Assembly (NCBI GenBank): GCA_963788505.1
Contig: CAWBGY010000014.1
Span: 186,001-250,000 of the forward strand
Length of the DNA stretch: 64,000 nt
DNA from: JAIQFF01 sp963788505
GTDB taxonomy: Bacteria > Acidobacteriota > Terriglobia > Terriglobales > Acidobacteriaceae
Direction of reading: 5' to 3'
The position numbers and the translations under genes are program-made. Within the stretch, counting starts at the first letter, position 1, and the number at the start of each line of letters is the position of its first letter. The notes beneath the pieces are model-generated. The model did not search any database. It saw nothing but the letters and a program-made list of their open reading frames with translations, and was not told where the DNA came from. Shown one piece after another: positions 35,229-43,649 of the stretch.

Positions 35229-36662
35229 TCAGGGAGCCGAAACTGCCGTCCGCGGTCGGGATGAAGCCGCCTCGGTTTCCTGCAGGTTTGCCAGGATCAT
35301 GGGTCCCAACTGGGATACACTGCCCGCGCCCAGAGTCAAAATCATGTCTCCCGGCTGGGCCGCGGCCACAACCAGGGCGATCCCATCGGCAAACGAGGCC
35401 GCGTATGATGCCGTCCGCTTGCCCTCTTCGCTGATCCTCTGTGCCAGAAGCTCGCCGGTGATGCCTTCGATCGGCGCTTCGCTGGCGGCATAAATATCGA
35501 GGACTGCCAGTGAGTCGGCGTCCTGAAACGCGGTGGCGAATTCGTCCATGAGGTCTCGGGTGCGGGTATAGCGGTGAGGCTGAAACAGGACGTGGACCTT
35601 GCCAAAGCCGCACTGCCGGGCCGCCGCCAGGGTGGCGCGAATTTCGGTAGGATGATGACCGTAGTCGTCAATCACGCTGACGCCGGCGGCCTTGCCTCGC
35701 AACTGGAACCGCCGATCCACGCCCCGGAAGTTTTCCAGTGCCGCACGAATATCGTCGGCCTTGATGTCGAGACCGATGCCCACGGCGATAGCTGCAGTCG
35801 CGTTCAGGACGTTGTGCGCCCCGGGCACGTGCAAGCGGAATTCGCCAAGGTCGCGTTCCCCGTAGAGCACGCGAAAATGGCTGATCGGCTGCTGTGCAGC
35901 GGATTCAAAGGCAGTCTTCCCCAGTTTGATCTGAAAATCCGAACCTCGCCGGGTGCCATAGCTCACGGTGCGGCGGCGAACTTGCGGCAACAAGCGGCGC
36001 AGTGGTGTGTCGTCATTGCAGACCACGACCACGCCATAGAAAGGGACGCGGTCCATGAAATCGAGGAATGCCTTTTTCACGTCGCGCATGTTGCGATAGC
36101 AATCCATGTGCTCGCGGTCAATATTGGTGACCACCGCGAGCACCGGAGAAAGCTTGAGAAACGATCGGTCACTCTCATCGGCCTCGGCTACCAGGTACTC
36201 CGACTTACCGGTGCGGGCATTGGATCCCAAGGCGTCCACGCGCCCTCCGACGACGACGGTTGGGTCAAGGCCTCCAGCGGCCAGTACGGCGGCAATCATG
36301 GAAGTGGTCGTGGTTTTGCCGTGCATGCCCGCGACCGCGATGCCGTACTTCAGACGCATCAACTCAGCCAGCATCTCGGCGCGGGGAATCACGGGAATGT
36401 GGAGTTTGTGAGCTTCGACCACCTCGGGGTTTTCCGGCGCGACCGCGGAGCTGGTGACCACAACTTCCGCGCCGGCGACATTCCCGGCGGCATGACCTTC
36501 GAAGACACTTGCGCCCAGGCTGGCCAGCCGTTGGGTCACGGCCGAACTCTTCAGATCAGAACCCGAAACCCCGTAGCCGAGGCTCAGCAGCACTTCGGCA
36601 ATGCCACTCATGCCAATACCGCCGATGCCCACGAAATGGATGCGCTGGATCTTGGCAAACAT
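35229..36662 (-). CDS. murC: UDP-N-acetylmuramate--L-alanine ligase
   Basis: 477 residues. It adds L-Ala to UDP-MurNAc. An N-terminal Rossmann loop FVGIGGIGMSGIAEVL is followed by the ATP-binding loop GMHGKTTTTSMIA and the VNIDREHMD and IDDYGHHPTEI blocks, all diagnostic of MurC. The ribosome-binding region (ACAGGAAAAC) lies in the last copy of a 14-bp tandem array that starts 10 bases upstream. Confidence 0.96.
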   Translation of the reverse strand: MFAKIQRIHFVGIGGIGMSGIAEVLLSLGYGVSGSDLKSSAVTQRLASLGASVFEGHAAGNVAGAEVVVTSSAVAPENPEVVEAHKLHIPVIPRAEMLAELMRLKYGIAVAGMHGKTTTTSMIAAVLAAGGLDPTVVVGGRVDALGSNARTGKSEYLVAEADESDRSFLKLSPVLAVVTNIDREHMDCYRNMRDVKKAFLDFMDRVPFYGVVVVCNDDTPLRRLLPQVRRRTVSYGTRRGSDFQIKLGKTAFESAAQQPISHFRVLYGERDLGEFRLHVPGAHNVLNATAAIAVGIGLDIKADDIRAALENFRGVDRRFQLRGKAAGVSVIDDYGHHPTEIRATLAAARQCGFGKVHVLFQPHRYTRTRDLMDEFATAFQDADSLAVLDIYAASEAPIEGITGELLAQRISEEGKRTASYAASFADGIALVVAAAQPGDMILTLGAGSVSQLGPMILANLQETEAASSRPRTAVSAP

Positions 36663-36671
36663 TTAAGTTTT

Positions 36672-36796
36672 CCTGTCACCTGAGCCGGTTATCCTGAGCT
36701 TGTCACCCCGAGCCTGTCATCCTGAGCCTGTCACCCTGAGCCTGTCATCCCGAGCCTGTCATCCTGAGCCTGTCATCCTGAGCCTGTCATCCTGAG
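36672..36796. repeat. Tandem array of nine 13-14 bp units directly upstream of murC
   Basis: Consensus CCTGTCATCCTGAG (two 7-bp halves), one 13-bp and eight 14-bp copies, with single-base variants. On the minus strand each full unit reads CTCAGGATGACAGG. It expands the outer end of a REPIN-like element. Confidence 0.9.
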
Positions 36797-37007
36797 CGTA
36801 GCAGACCGATTCGCTTTGCGAAGCGGTCTGCGGAGTCGAAGGACCTCTACCTTCGAACGATCTGCCGCCGTCGTGCCCGACAATCTCCTAAAGCATGCAG
36901 CCGCCCAAAACCCCCCACGCCCCAGGCATTCGATTTCATATAGGGGTCCTTCGACTACGTAACTGCTTCGCTGCGCGAAGCAGTCACTCCGCTCAGGATG
37001 ACAGTTC
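36797..37007. repeat. REPIN-like doublet between murG and murC (family B)
   Basis: Arms with AGACCGCTTCGCAAAGCG-type hairpins and GAAGGACC / GGTCCTTC inner borders; the far arm CGCTCAGGATGACAG overlaps the 3' end of murG and supplies its stop codon. Confidence 0.85.
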
Positions 37008-38076
37008 TTCTACTCCTGCCAGCCGGGCCGCCATGGCGGTTATATCGCGGGCCGCGTTCGGGTGCGCCAGGCTTTGCGCGGCGGCGCTCATACGTCGCAG
37101 CCGTCCGGGATCGCCCAGCAAGGCGGCAATGGTATCGGCCAGCCATACGCGCTCCAGCTTGGTTTCTTCTACCACCACTGCGGCGCCGGCGCGCTCCAGT
37201 GCCTGGGCGTTGACCCGCTGATGGTCGTCAGCGGCGCGCGGAAAAGGAACAAAAACCGCCGGCTTGCCTGCTGCCGTGATTTCGGCCACCGTGCTGGCGC
37301 CTGAGCGGCATAGCAGCAAATCGGCTCGAGCGAAGAAAGCGGGCATATCCGTGATAAAAGGAAAGACTTCAGCCGATAATCCTGCCTGCTGATACGCGGC
37401 CTGCGCGTCATTATAGCCGCGCTCTCCGGTCTGATGGATGATGTGAATATTCGGTATCGTGCTTCACCAGTTCGGGCAAACACCGGATCATGGCCTGGTT
37501 GATGGCATTCGCGCCCTGGCTGCCGCCGAAGACAAGTAAGGTGGGATTGGCGTTTGCCGTCGGCTGGCCGGCAATTTGGAAAAATGCCTCACGCACGGGT
37601 ACGCCCGTGACCTCGGCATTCCGGAAATATTGCGCGGTCTCTTCGAAATGGACAGCCGCCCCTGAGGCCCATCTCGCCACCATGCGGTTGGCAAAGCCCG
37701 GGACCACGTTGGGCTCGAATAAGAGGGTTGGTGTTCCCCTGAGAATTGCCGCCAGCATGGCTGGACCGGAAGCGTATCCGCCAACGCCGATCACAACCTC
37801 GGGGGCAAACTCCTTGAGGATGCGGCGTGCATCCCAGACCGCGCGGGGAAGATCGAATAAAGTTTTCAGCCGCGTCTTGAGACTCACTTTGTTGAGCGCT
37901 CCAACCTGCACCAGCTGCAACTGAAATCCGGCCGCGGGGACCATCCGATTCTCGATGCCGCGCGCAGTACCGATAAACAGCACCTCGGCGTCGTATTCCT
38001 TCTGGAGTTCATGGGCAATGGCCAGGGCAGGGATCACGTGTCCGCCGGTCCCGCCCCCTGCCAGAATTGCCCGCAT
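36993..38076 (-). CDS. murG: UDP-GlcNAc:undecaprenyl-PP-MurNAc-pentapeptide transferase (single-base frameshift)
   Basis: It makes lipid II from lipid I at the inner face of the membrane. Start ATG 38076 with LAGGGTGGHVIPALAIA, the nucleotide-binding glycine loop. GVGGYASGP and FGGSQGANAIN follow. The frame then runs off after KHDTEY and ends at 37411, while the C-terminal half (HIIHQTGERGYNDAQ..., LLLCRSGASTVAEI, PFPRAADDHQRVNA) continues in another frame to 36993. Deleting one T (plus-strand AA at 37446-37447) gives a full-length protein of about 360 residues. As murG is normally single-copy and essential, a sequencing or assembly error is most likely. The last residues and stop (LSS-stop) lie in a REPIN arm. 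Confidence 0.92.
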
Positions 38077-38267
38077 GATCTGACTATAAACCGGAACTTG
38101 CAATGGCAGTTGCGGGTCCAGTTGACGGTTTAGGAGCGTCGGCTCGGTTTATCGCCGGCTGCGGAGCATAATCCTGCGAGTAAGGACTTTGGGCGCCATC
38201 TCTCATCTTTGACCTGGCGATGTCCATTCACGATCCTGCCGGTATATTCTTTCTCGACGAGGGCCGC

Positions 38268-38621
38268 ATGAATCGATTCCTGGGCATATCTCTGATCTGC
38301 ATAGCAACTCTGGCTTCGTCCTATGGGACAAACCATGTCGCGTCTCGTTTTCAGATCGACGAAGAGCATACGAACTGGATCGACAACGCACTTCGCTCCA
38401 TGCAGGCGGTAAAAGTTGGTGAAACCAGATTTGAGCTGCTGAAAGTATTCACCACAGAGGGTGGCATATCGACTGCTTCGCGGCGAACATACGTCTATCG
38501 CCACTGCCCCCATATCAAGGTTGATGTAAGGTTTGCAGCCTCTGCCTGGGACAAGGAATTCCCTACCGACAAGATCGTAGAGATCTCGCGCCCGTACCTC
38601 GATTGGTCAATCATGGACTGA
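38268..38621 (+). CDS. Small exported hypothetical protein
   Basis: 117 residues from ATG 38268. A hydrophobic N-terminus (about 4-18) looks like a signal peptide or anchor. The rest (VGETRFELLKVFTTEGGIS followed by RTYVYRHCPHIKVDVRF) looks like a small alpha/beta domain; I associate this pattern with uncharacterised acidobacterial proteins but know no function. It is on the plus strand inside the minus-strand dcw cluster, 58 bp ahead of the flavoprotein gene. Confidence 0.65.
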   Translation: MNRFLGISLICIATLASSYGTNHVASRFQIDEEHTNWIDNALRSMQAVKVGETRFELLKVFTTEGGISTASRRTYVYRHCPHIKVDVRFAASAWDKEFPTDKIVEISRPYLDWSIMD

Positions 38622-38679
38622 CCGCCGCTGGCGATGAGGCGGCCGGGAATTCCAGGCCACGCCTCGATATACTCAAACC

Positions 38680-40596
38680 ATGAACCAGGAGAAGCGCGAC
38701 CGCGAACTCGGAATGGGGCGCCGCATTACTCGCCGCGATTTTCTGAACGGCGTAGCCGTAGGGATTGGGGTTCTGGGCAGCGCTGGGCTGACCGAACTGG
38801 CTTCAGGCGCTGCGCCCGGTGATAGCGCGGGCCATTCTCCGGCGGGATTCTACCCGCCTGCGCTCACGGGGATGAGAGGCAGTCAGCCGGGCGCCTTTGA
38901 CGTCGCCCACGCCCTGCGTGATGGAACTTTTTGGGAAACCGCCGGAAGCCCCGCCGACACAGGCGAAACGTACGATCTGATTGTCGTGGGCGGCGGCATC
39001 AGCGGCCTGGCTGCGGCCTATTTTTACCGCCAACAGGCCGGTCCAAAGTCCCGCATTCTCATTCTCGACAATCATGACGACTTCGGTGGACACGCCCGCC
39101 GCAACGAGTTCCGCGTGGGGAAGCGCCTGCTTCTGAGCAATGGAGGGACGCAGTCAATCGAAAGTCCGTCAGAGTACAGCGCGGTGGCCAAGGCCGTTCT
39201 TCAGGACCTGGGAATCGAGACGAAGAAATTTTACAAGGCTTACGATCAGAAACTCTACGCGCACCTGGGGACGGCCTGCTTCTTCGATAAGGAGACGTTC
39301 GGCGAAGAACGCGTAGTGCCGGGCATGGGCTCGGCCCCGTGGCCCGAGTTTCTGGCAAAGACTCCGCTGCCGGAAAAGGTGCGACAGGAGATTGCGCGGC
39401 TTTATACCGAGAAAAAGGACTACTTGCCGGGCCTTTCTCGCCAGCAGAAACAGGCTCGCCTGGCCAAGATCAGCTACGCTGCCTTCCTGACCGAGATCTG
39501 CCACGCCGACCCCGCTGTTCTCCCGTTTTTCCAAACTTATACCCACGATTTATTTGCCGTGGGAATCGAATCCATCTCCGCGCTCGCCTGTTATCGAAAC
39601 CCTGACGATTACGGGGCGTACCAGTATGCGGGCTTTGACGGCATGGACCTGGGAGACAACGAAGAAGACGAGGGTGAGCCATACATTTTTCACTTTCCTG
39701 ACGGCAATGCATCCATTGCGCGGCTGCTGGTCCGTTCTCTGGTTCCCGCATGCATCCCGGGACACACCATGGAAGACATCGTCACGGCCCCAGCCGACTA
39801 TGGCAAGCTGGATCGGCCCTCGTCACCCATTCGTCTTCGTCTGAACGCTACGGCCGCGCGCGTACGAAATGTTGGTCCACTCCATGCGGCGAAAGAAGTG
39901 GAAGTCGATTATGTGCTGAAAGGAAAATTACAGAGAGCCAAAGGGAAGGCCTGTGTCCTCGCCTGCTACAACGGCATGGTCCCGTATCTCTGCGCGGAAT
40001 TGCCGGAGACGCAGAAAGAGGCGCTGCACTACGGCGTCAAGGAACCCTTCATCTACACCCACGTCGCGATTCGCAACTGGACAGCGTTTCACAAGCTGGG
40101 AATCCGGCAGATTATTTCGCCCGGCGGGTATCACTGCTTTACCATGCTGGATTTTCCCGTCAGCCTGGGCGCGTATGAATTCCCCAGCAATCCTGAGGAA
40201 CCGATGGTGCTGTTCATGTTGCGTACGCCATGCAAGCCCGGCCTGCCGCGACGGGCTCAATACCGCATGGGAAGATTCGAATTGATCGGCACACCATTTT
40301 CCACCTTTGAACGCAATATCCGCGATCAGTTGCAGCGTATGCTGTCGCCCGGCGGCTTCAATTCGGCCCGCGACATCGCGGCCATCACAGTCAATCGCTG
40401 GGGGCATGGGTACGCGTATGAATACGATTCTCTTTCGGACCCGCAGTGGGCCCCGGAGGAACGTCCGTGCGTGATTGGCCGCCAGCAATTTGGACGAATC
40501 TCCATCGCCAATTCTGACGCCGGCGCCAGCGCTTACACCAACGTAGCCATCGACCAGGCCTATCGCGCGGTCCAGGAACAGCTGAAAACCTCATGA
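38680..40596 (+). CDS. Tat-exported FAD-dependent oxidoreductase, spermidine-dehydrogenase-like
   Basis: 638 residues. The N-terminus has a twin-arginine motif (ITRRDFLNGV) and a hydrophobic stretch, so it is exported folded with its cofactor. The FAD-binding loop IVVGGGISGLAAAY (about 102-115) and ILDNHDDFGGHARRNEF follow the amine-oxidase/NAD(P)-binding-Rossmann pattern. The C-terminal ISIANSDAGASAYTNVAIDQAYRAV closes the FAD site. The overall pattern resembles bacterial spermidine dehydrogenase (SpdH), which oxidises polyamines in the periplasm; the exact substrate is unproven. It sits between ftsW and murG on the opposite strand. Confidence 0.82.
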   Translation: MNQEKRDRELGMGRRITRRDFLNGVAVGIGVLGSAGLTELASGAAPGDSAGHSPAGFYPPALTGMRGSQPGAFDVAHALRDGTFWETAGSPADTGETYDLIVVGGGISGLAAAYFYRQQAGPKSRILILDNHDDFGGHARRNEFRVGKRLLLSNGGTQSIESPSEYSAVAKAVLQDLGIETKKFYKAYDQKLYAHLGTACFFDKETFGEERVVPGMGSAPWPEFLAKTPLPEKVRQEIARLYTEKKDYLPGLSRQQKQARLAKISYAAFLTEICHADPAVLPFFQTYTHDLFAVGIESISALACYRNPDDYGAYQYAGFDGMDLGDNEEDEGEPYIFHFPDGNASIARLLVRSLVPACIPGHTMEDIVTAPADYGKLDRPSSPIRLRLNATAARVRNVGPLHAAKEVEVDYVLKGKLQRAKGKACVLACYNGMVPYLCAELPETQKEALHYGVKEPFIYTHVAIRNWTAFHKLGIRQIISPGGYHCFTMLDFPVSLGAYEFPSNPEEPMVLFMLRTPCKPGLPRRAQYRMGRFELIGTPFSTFERNIRDQLQRMLSPGGFNSARDIAAITVNRWGHGYAYEYDSLSDPQWAPEERPCVIGRQQFGRISIANSDAGASAYTNVAIDQAYRAVQEQLKTS

Positions 40597-40616
40597 GATT
40601 GCCAGCGACCCTGACC

Positions 40617-40837
40617 TGTCATCCTGAGCGAAGTCAGCCCATTCGCTTGCGAATGGGCTGATGAAGTCGAAGGACCCCTACCTCAGCAAGAACCTGTTAC
40701 CTTTGCAATTCGATAAGGCACCCGTGCACAACTAGGGAAGAACAACCCGAAGTCGCCGGCGTCCGCGGGGGCTATAGGGGTCCTTCGACTGCGGGGCTGC
40801 TTCGCGAAGCGAAGCAGCCCCTGCGCTCAGGATGACA
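40617..40837. repeat. REPIN-like doublet (family B) between convergent genes
   Basis: Starts TGTCATCCTGAGCG and ends CGCTCAGGATGACA, with GAAGGACCCCTA and TAGGGGTCCTTC inner borders and a variable spacer. It separates the flavoprotein gene from ftsW. Confidence 0.9.
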
Positions 40838-40856
40838 GCTTGCGAAATGGCGTGTT

Positions 40857-41948
40857 TCAATCCGTCTGCTTGGTGATATTCAGCAGGACGCCCACGCAGG
40901 CGAGGGTCACGAACAGCGACGAGCCTCCGTAGGATACGAAGGGCAGCGGAATCCCTTTGGTCGGCATGATTCCCAACACCACGCTGATATTGATGAACGC
41001 CTGCACTACGACCATGCAGGTGATCCCCACAGCCAGCAGGCGGCCGAACATGTCCTGAGTGCGGAGCGCGGTGCGAACGCCGCGCCATAAAAAGATTCCG
41101 AAAAGCAGCAGAATCACGAGCGAGCCCAGCAGGCCTAGCTCCTCCGCGGTCACGGCAAAGATGAAGTCGGTGTGCGGCTCGGGAAGATAAAACAGCTTCT
41201 GCTTCCCTTCCATGAATCCCAGGCCGGTGATGCCTCCGGTGCTCACCGCAATGAGCGATTGAATGATGTGGAAGCCCTTTCCCTGCGGGTCAGAGTACGG
41301 ATTCAGAAAAGCCAGAATGCGGTCGCGGCGATAAGCAACGTGGAAGATCAGGAAATAGAGTGGAAGCAACGACGCCGTGCCGGCGTACGCCAGCCAGCGC
41401 AGGTCGAGCCCGGCCACGAACAGCATGCAGGCGGTAATCGCGGCGCAGGCGATGGCTGTGCCCAGGTCGGGTTGAAAAACGATCAGGCCCAGAAACATCA
41501 CAGTGGGCAGGACCGCGGGCAGAAGCGTGTTTCGCCAGTCATCCATGGATTTGATGCGGCTCTCCAGGAAGAAGGCCAGGAACAGGATGATTGCCACCTT
41601 GGCCACTTCCGAGGGCTGGAAGGAGAACCCGCTGAAGTGAATCCAGCGGTGCGTGTTGTGGGCCCGGTCGAAAAAGAAGACCGAAATCAGCATCAGGGTG
41701 GTCAGGCCCAACACGGAAAACACCACCCCGGGCTGCTTGTAGCGGCGGTAGTCGACCTTCATCAACACCACCATGGCTAAGATTCCGCCGGCGGCCCATC
41801 CTACCTGGCGCAACAGAAAGTAGTAGCCGGACCCGTAGCGCTCCTTGGCCATGACGGCAGACGCGCTGAAGACCATCACCAATCCCACAAATACCAGGAT
41901 CAGGGTGACGGTAAACAGCCAGCTATCGACGCTGACACGCTTGGCCAT
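40857..41948 (-). CDS. ftsW: Peptidoglycan glycosyltransferase FtsW
   Basis: 363 residues with about ten membrane helices. The SEDS-family polymerase of the division septum, working with FtsI. Family blocks: VMVFSASAVMAKERYGS, FQPSEVAKVAIILFLA, FQPDLGTA (catalytic-loop region), LPEPHTDFIFAVTAEELGLLG and LPFVSYGGSSLFV. In position between murD and murG, although two foreign genes now separate it from murG. Confidence 0.95.
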   Translation of the reverse strand: MAKRVSVDSWLFTVTLILVFVGLVMVFSASAVMAKERYGSGYYFLLRQVGWAAGGILAMVVLMKVDYRRYKQPGVVFSVLGLTTLMLISVFFFDRAHNTHRWIHFSGFSFQPSEVAKVAIILFLAFFLESRIKSMDDWRNTLLPAVLPTVMFLGLIVFQPDLGTAIACAAITACMLFVAGLDLRWLAYAGTASLLPLYFLIFHVAYRRDRILAFLNPYSDPQGKGFHIIQSLIAVSTGGITGLGFMEGKQKLFYLPEPHTDFIFAVTAEELGLLGSLVILLLFGIFLWRGVRTALRTQDMFGRLLAVGITCMVVVQAFINISVVLGIMPTKGIPLPFVSYGGSSLFVTLACVGVLLNITKQTD

Positions 41949-41959
41949 GGGGAATTCAT

Positions 41960-41990
41960 TTCACCACGGAGGCACGGAGACGCGGAGCAG
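41960..41990. repeat. Half-element of the 8-bp CACGGAGA family
   Basis: CACCACGGAGGCACGGAGAC and following bases, three 8-bp units, about 12 bases upstream of the ftsW start on the minus strand. No matching inverted arm was seen nearby. Confidence 0.7.
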
Positions 41991-42050
41991 AATGTCTGTG
42001 AATTTCCGGAATGGTCTGTAACTAACTTGGTTCCCCTGGGAGAAACCAAT

Positions 42051-42219
42051 GTGGGCGCGAGCGTCCCGCTCGTGCGGCAGTGGCAATGACGCCGAGAAGA
42101 ACGGAAGATACCAGAAACAGGGAGCGCGAGCGTCCCGCTCGTGCGGGGGTGGCAATGCCGTCGAGGAGAACCGAAGATACCAGAAACAGGGAGCACGAGC
42201 GGGACGCTCGCGCCTACAC
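42051..42219. repeat. Family A element with an internal tandem duplication, overlapping the murD stop
   Basis: GCGCGAGCGTCCCGCTCGTGCGG occurs twice in direct orientation about 72 bp apart, each followed by a CAGAAACAGGGAG segment, then an inverted copy (GAGCGGGACGCTCGCGCC). The inverted copy reads GTGTAGGCGCGAGCG on the minus strand and holds the TAG stop of murD. Confidence 0.85.
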
Positions 42220-43578
42220 GGGCTCGGACTCTTGGGCAAGAGAGCGGACTACTTCTTTAAATACCCTTCCCCGGTGCTCGTAGTTCTGGAACTGGTCGAA
42301 GCTGGCGCAAGCCGGGGCCAGCAGCACGATGTCTCCGGCAACGGCGGTGGCCGCCGCGCGTCGCAGCGCCGTTTCCAGGGTCGCGGAGCGGTCAACATCC
42401 ACGGCTTTGATCTGGGACTCAATCTTTTCCGCTGCCGCGCCGATGGTGTAGACCCGTTTAACCCGTTGCCGCAGCAGATGGTTGAGCTGGGTATAGTCGC
42501 TGTCTTTGTCCTTGCCGCCGAGAATCAGGTGGACATTCGCGGGGAACGATTCCAGGGCCTTGATGGTTGCATCCACGTTGGTGGCTTTGGAGTCGTTGAA
42601 ATACTCCACGCCGCGAATCGTGGCCACGTATTCCAGCCGATGCTCGACCGCCTTGAAGCTACGGACAGCTTTGCCGATACTCCCCGCCTCGCAGCCCAGG
42701 AGGGCGCCGACACAAACCGCGGCCAGCACGTTTTCGACGTTGTGGCCTCCCTTGAGCGTGATTTCCGAAACCAGCATGATCTCCCGCTGGCCTTGGGCGT
42801 CACGAAAAAGGATCCGGCCATCGCGCACATACGCGCCGTGTTTTACCTCTCCCTTACGGCTGAACCAGAAGACTTGCGCCTTGGTCCGGCTGGCTAGCCC
42901 GGCACAGGTGGGATCATCCGCATTCAGGACCGCGAAATCCTCCGGTTGCTGATTCTCAAAGATGCGCGCCTTGGCGTTGGTATAGGCCTCGAAAGTGCGA
43001 TGCCGGTCGAGGTGGTCGGGCGTGATATTGAGCACCACGGCCACTCGCGGACGGAATGCCTGGATCGTCTCCAACTGGAAACTCGACACCTCGAGCACCA
43101 CGACCGTATCCGCCTTCGCCTGCTCGACCAGGGAGATCGCGGGGGTGCCGATATTGCCGCCGACCGCGGTGGGAAAGCCCCCTGCCGCCACAATTTCACC
43201 CGCCAGCGTTGTGGTCGTGGTCTTGCCGTTCGAGCCGGTAATCGCGACGATGTTCTTGGGTAGAAACTGGAACGCCAGTTCAATTTCGCCGATCACGGGC
43301 TCGCCGACAGCTCGAGCCTGCACCAGTGGCGGGGAGTCCACCGGAACACCTGGGCTGACGACGATGAGGTCCTGTCCTCGAAAAGTGCGCTCGCCGTGCC
43401 CACCGGTTTCGACCGCAATGCCGTGATCGAGCAGCAGGGGAATCTCTTCTCCTAGCTGATCTTGCGGCTTGGCGTCGGAAACCGTGACCTTCGCGCCTCG
43501 GGCTTGCAAGAAGAGGGCCGAGGCCACCCCGGATTTGCCCAGGCCGACGACGAGAACGCGTTTGTTGGCGAGATCCAT
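42214..43578 (-). CDS. murD: UDP-N-acetylmuramoylalanine--D-glutamate ligase
   Basis: 454 residues from ATG 43578 (the frame is open further 5' but that part overlaps mraY). It adds D-Glu to UDP-MurNAc-L-Ala. N-terminal VLVVGLGKSGVASALFL, ATP loop ITGSNGKTTTTTLAG, LNITPDHLDRH, FNDSKATN and a C-terminal LAPACASFDQF are MurD-specific. The last residues (ESEPV) and stop codon border or lie in a family A repeat. Co-directional with mraY and ftsW. Confidence 0.95.
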   Translation of the reverse strand: MDLANKRVLVVGLGKSGVASALFLQARGAKVTVSDAKPQDQLGEEIPLLLDHGIAVETGGHGERTFRGQDLIVVSPGVPVDSPPLVQARAVGEPVIGEIELAFQFLPKNIVAITGSNGKTTTTTLAGEIVAAGGFPTAVGGNIGTPAISLVEQAKADTVVVLEVSSFQLETIQAFRPRVAVVLNITPDHLDRHRTFEAYTNAKARIFENQQPEDFAVLNADDPTCAGLASRTKAQVFWFSRKGEVKHGAYVRDGRILFRDAQGQREIMLVSEITLKGGHNVENVLAAVCVGALLGCEAGSIGKAVRSFKAVEHRLEYVATIRGVEYFNDSKATNVDATIKALESFPANVHLILGGKDKDSDYTQLNHLLRQRVKRVYTIGAAAEKIESQIKAVDVDRSATLETALRRAAATAVAGDIVLLAPACASFDQFQNYEHRGRVFKEVVRSLAQESEPV

Positions 43579-43582
43579 AAGT

Positions 43583-43648
43583 GCAGCTTCTGGCTTGTAG
43601 CCCATGGTCTTTGGCTGGCTAGGAGCCAGAAGCCAGCAGCCAGCAGCT
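43583..43648. repeat. Inverted 7-bp-unit array (AGCCAGC family) between mraY and murD
   Basis: The right part is AGCCAGA, AGCCAGC, AGCCAGC units; the left part is the inverse (GCAGCTTCTGGCTTG). It begins one base after the mraY stop codon. Confidence 0.75.
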
Positions 43649-43649
43649 T

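Noticed and set aside
36672..36796. Possible CRISPR array
   Set aside because: The units are directly contiguous 14-bp tandem repeats with no spacers and no cas genes nearby.
42051..42219. Possible insertion sequence ends
   Set aside because: Inverted copies are present but there is no transposase frame or target-site duplication.
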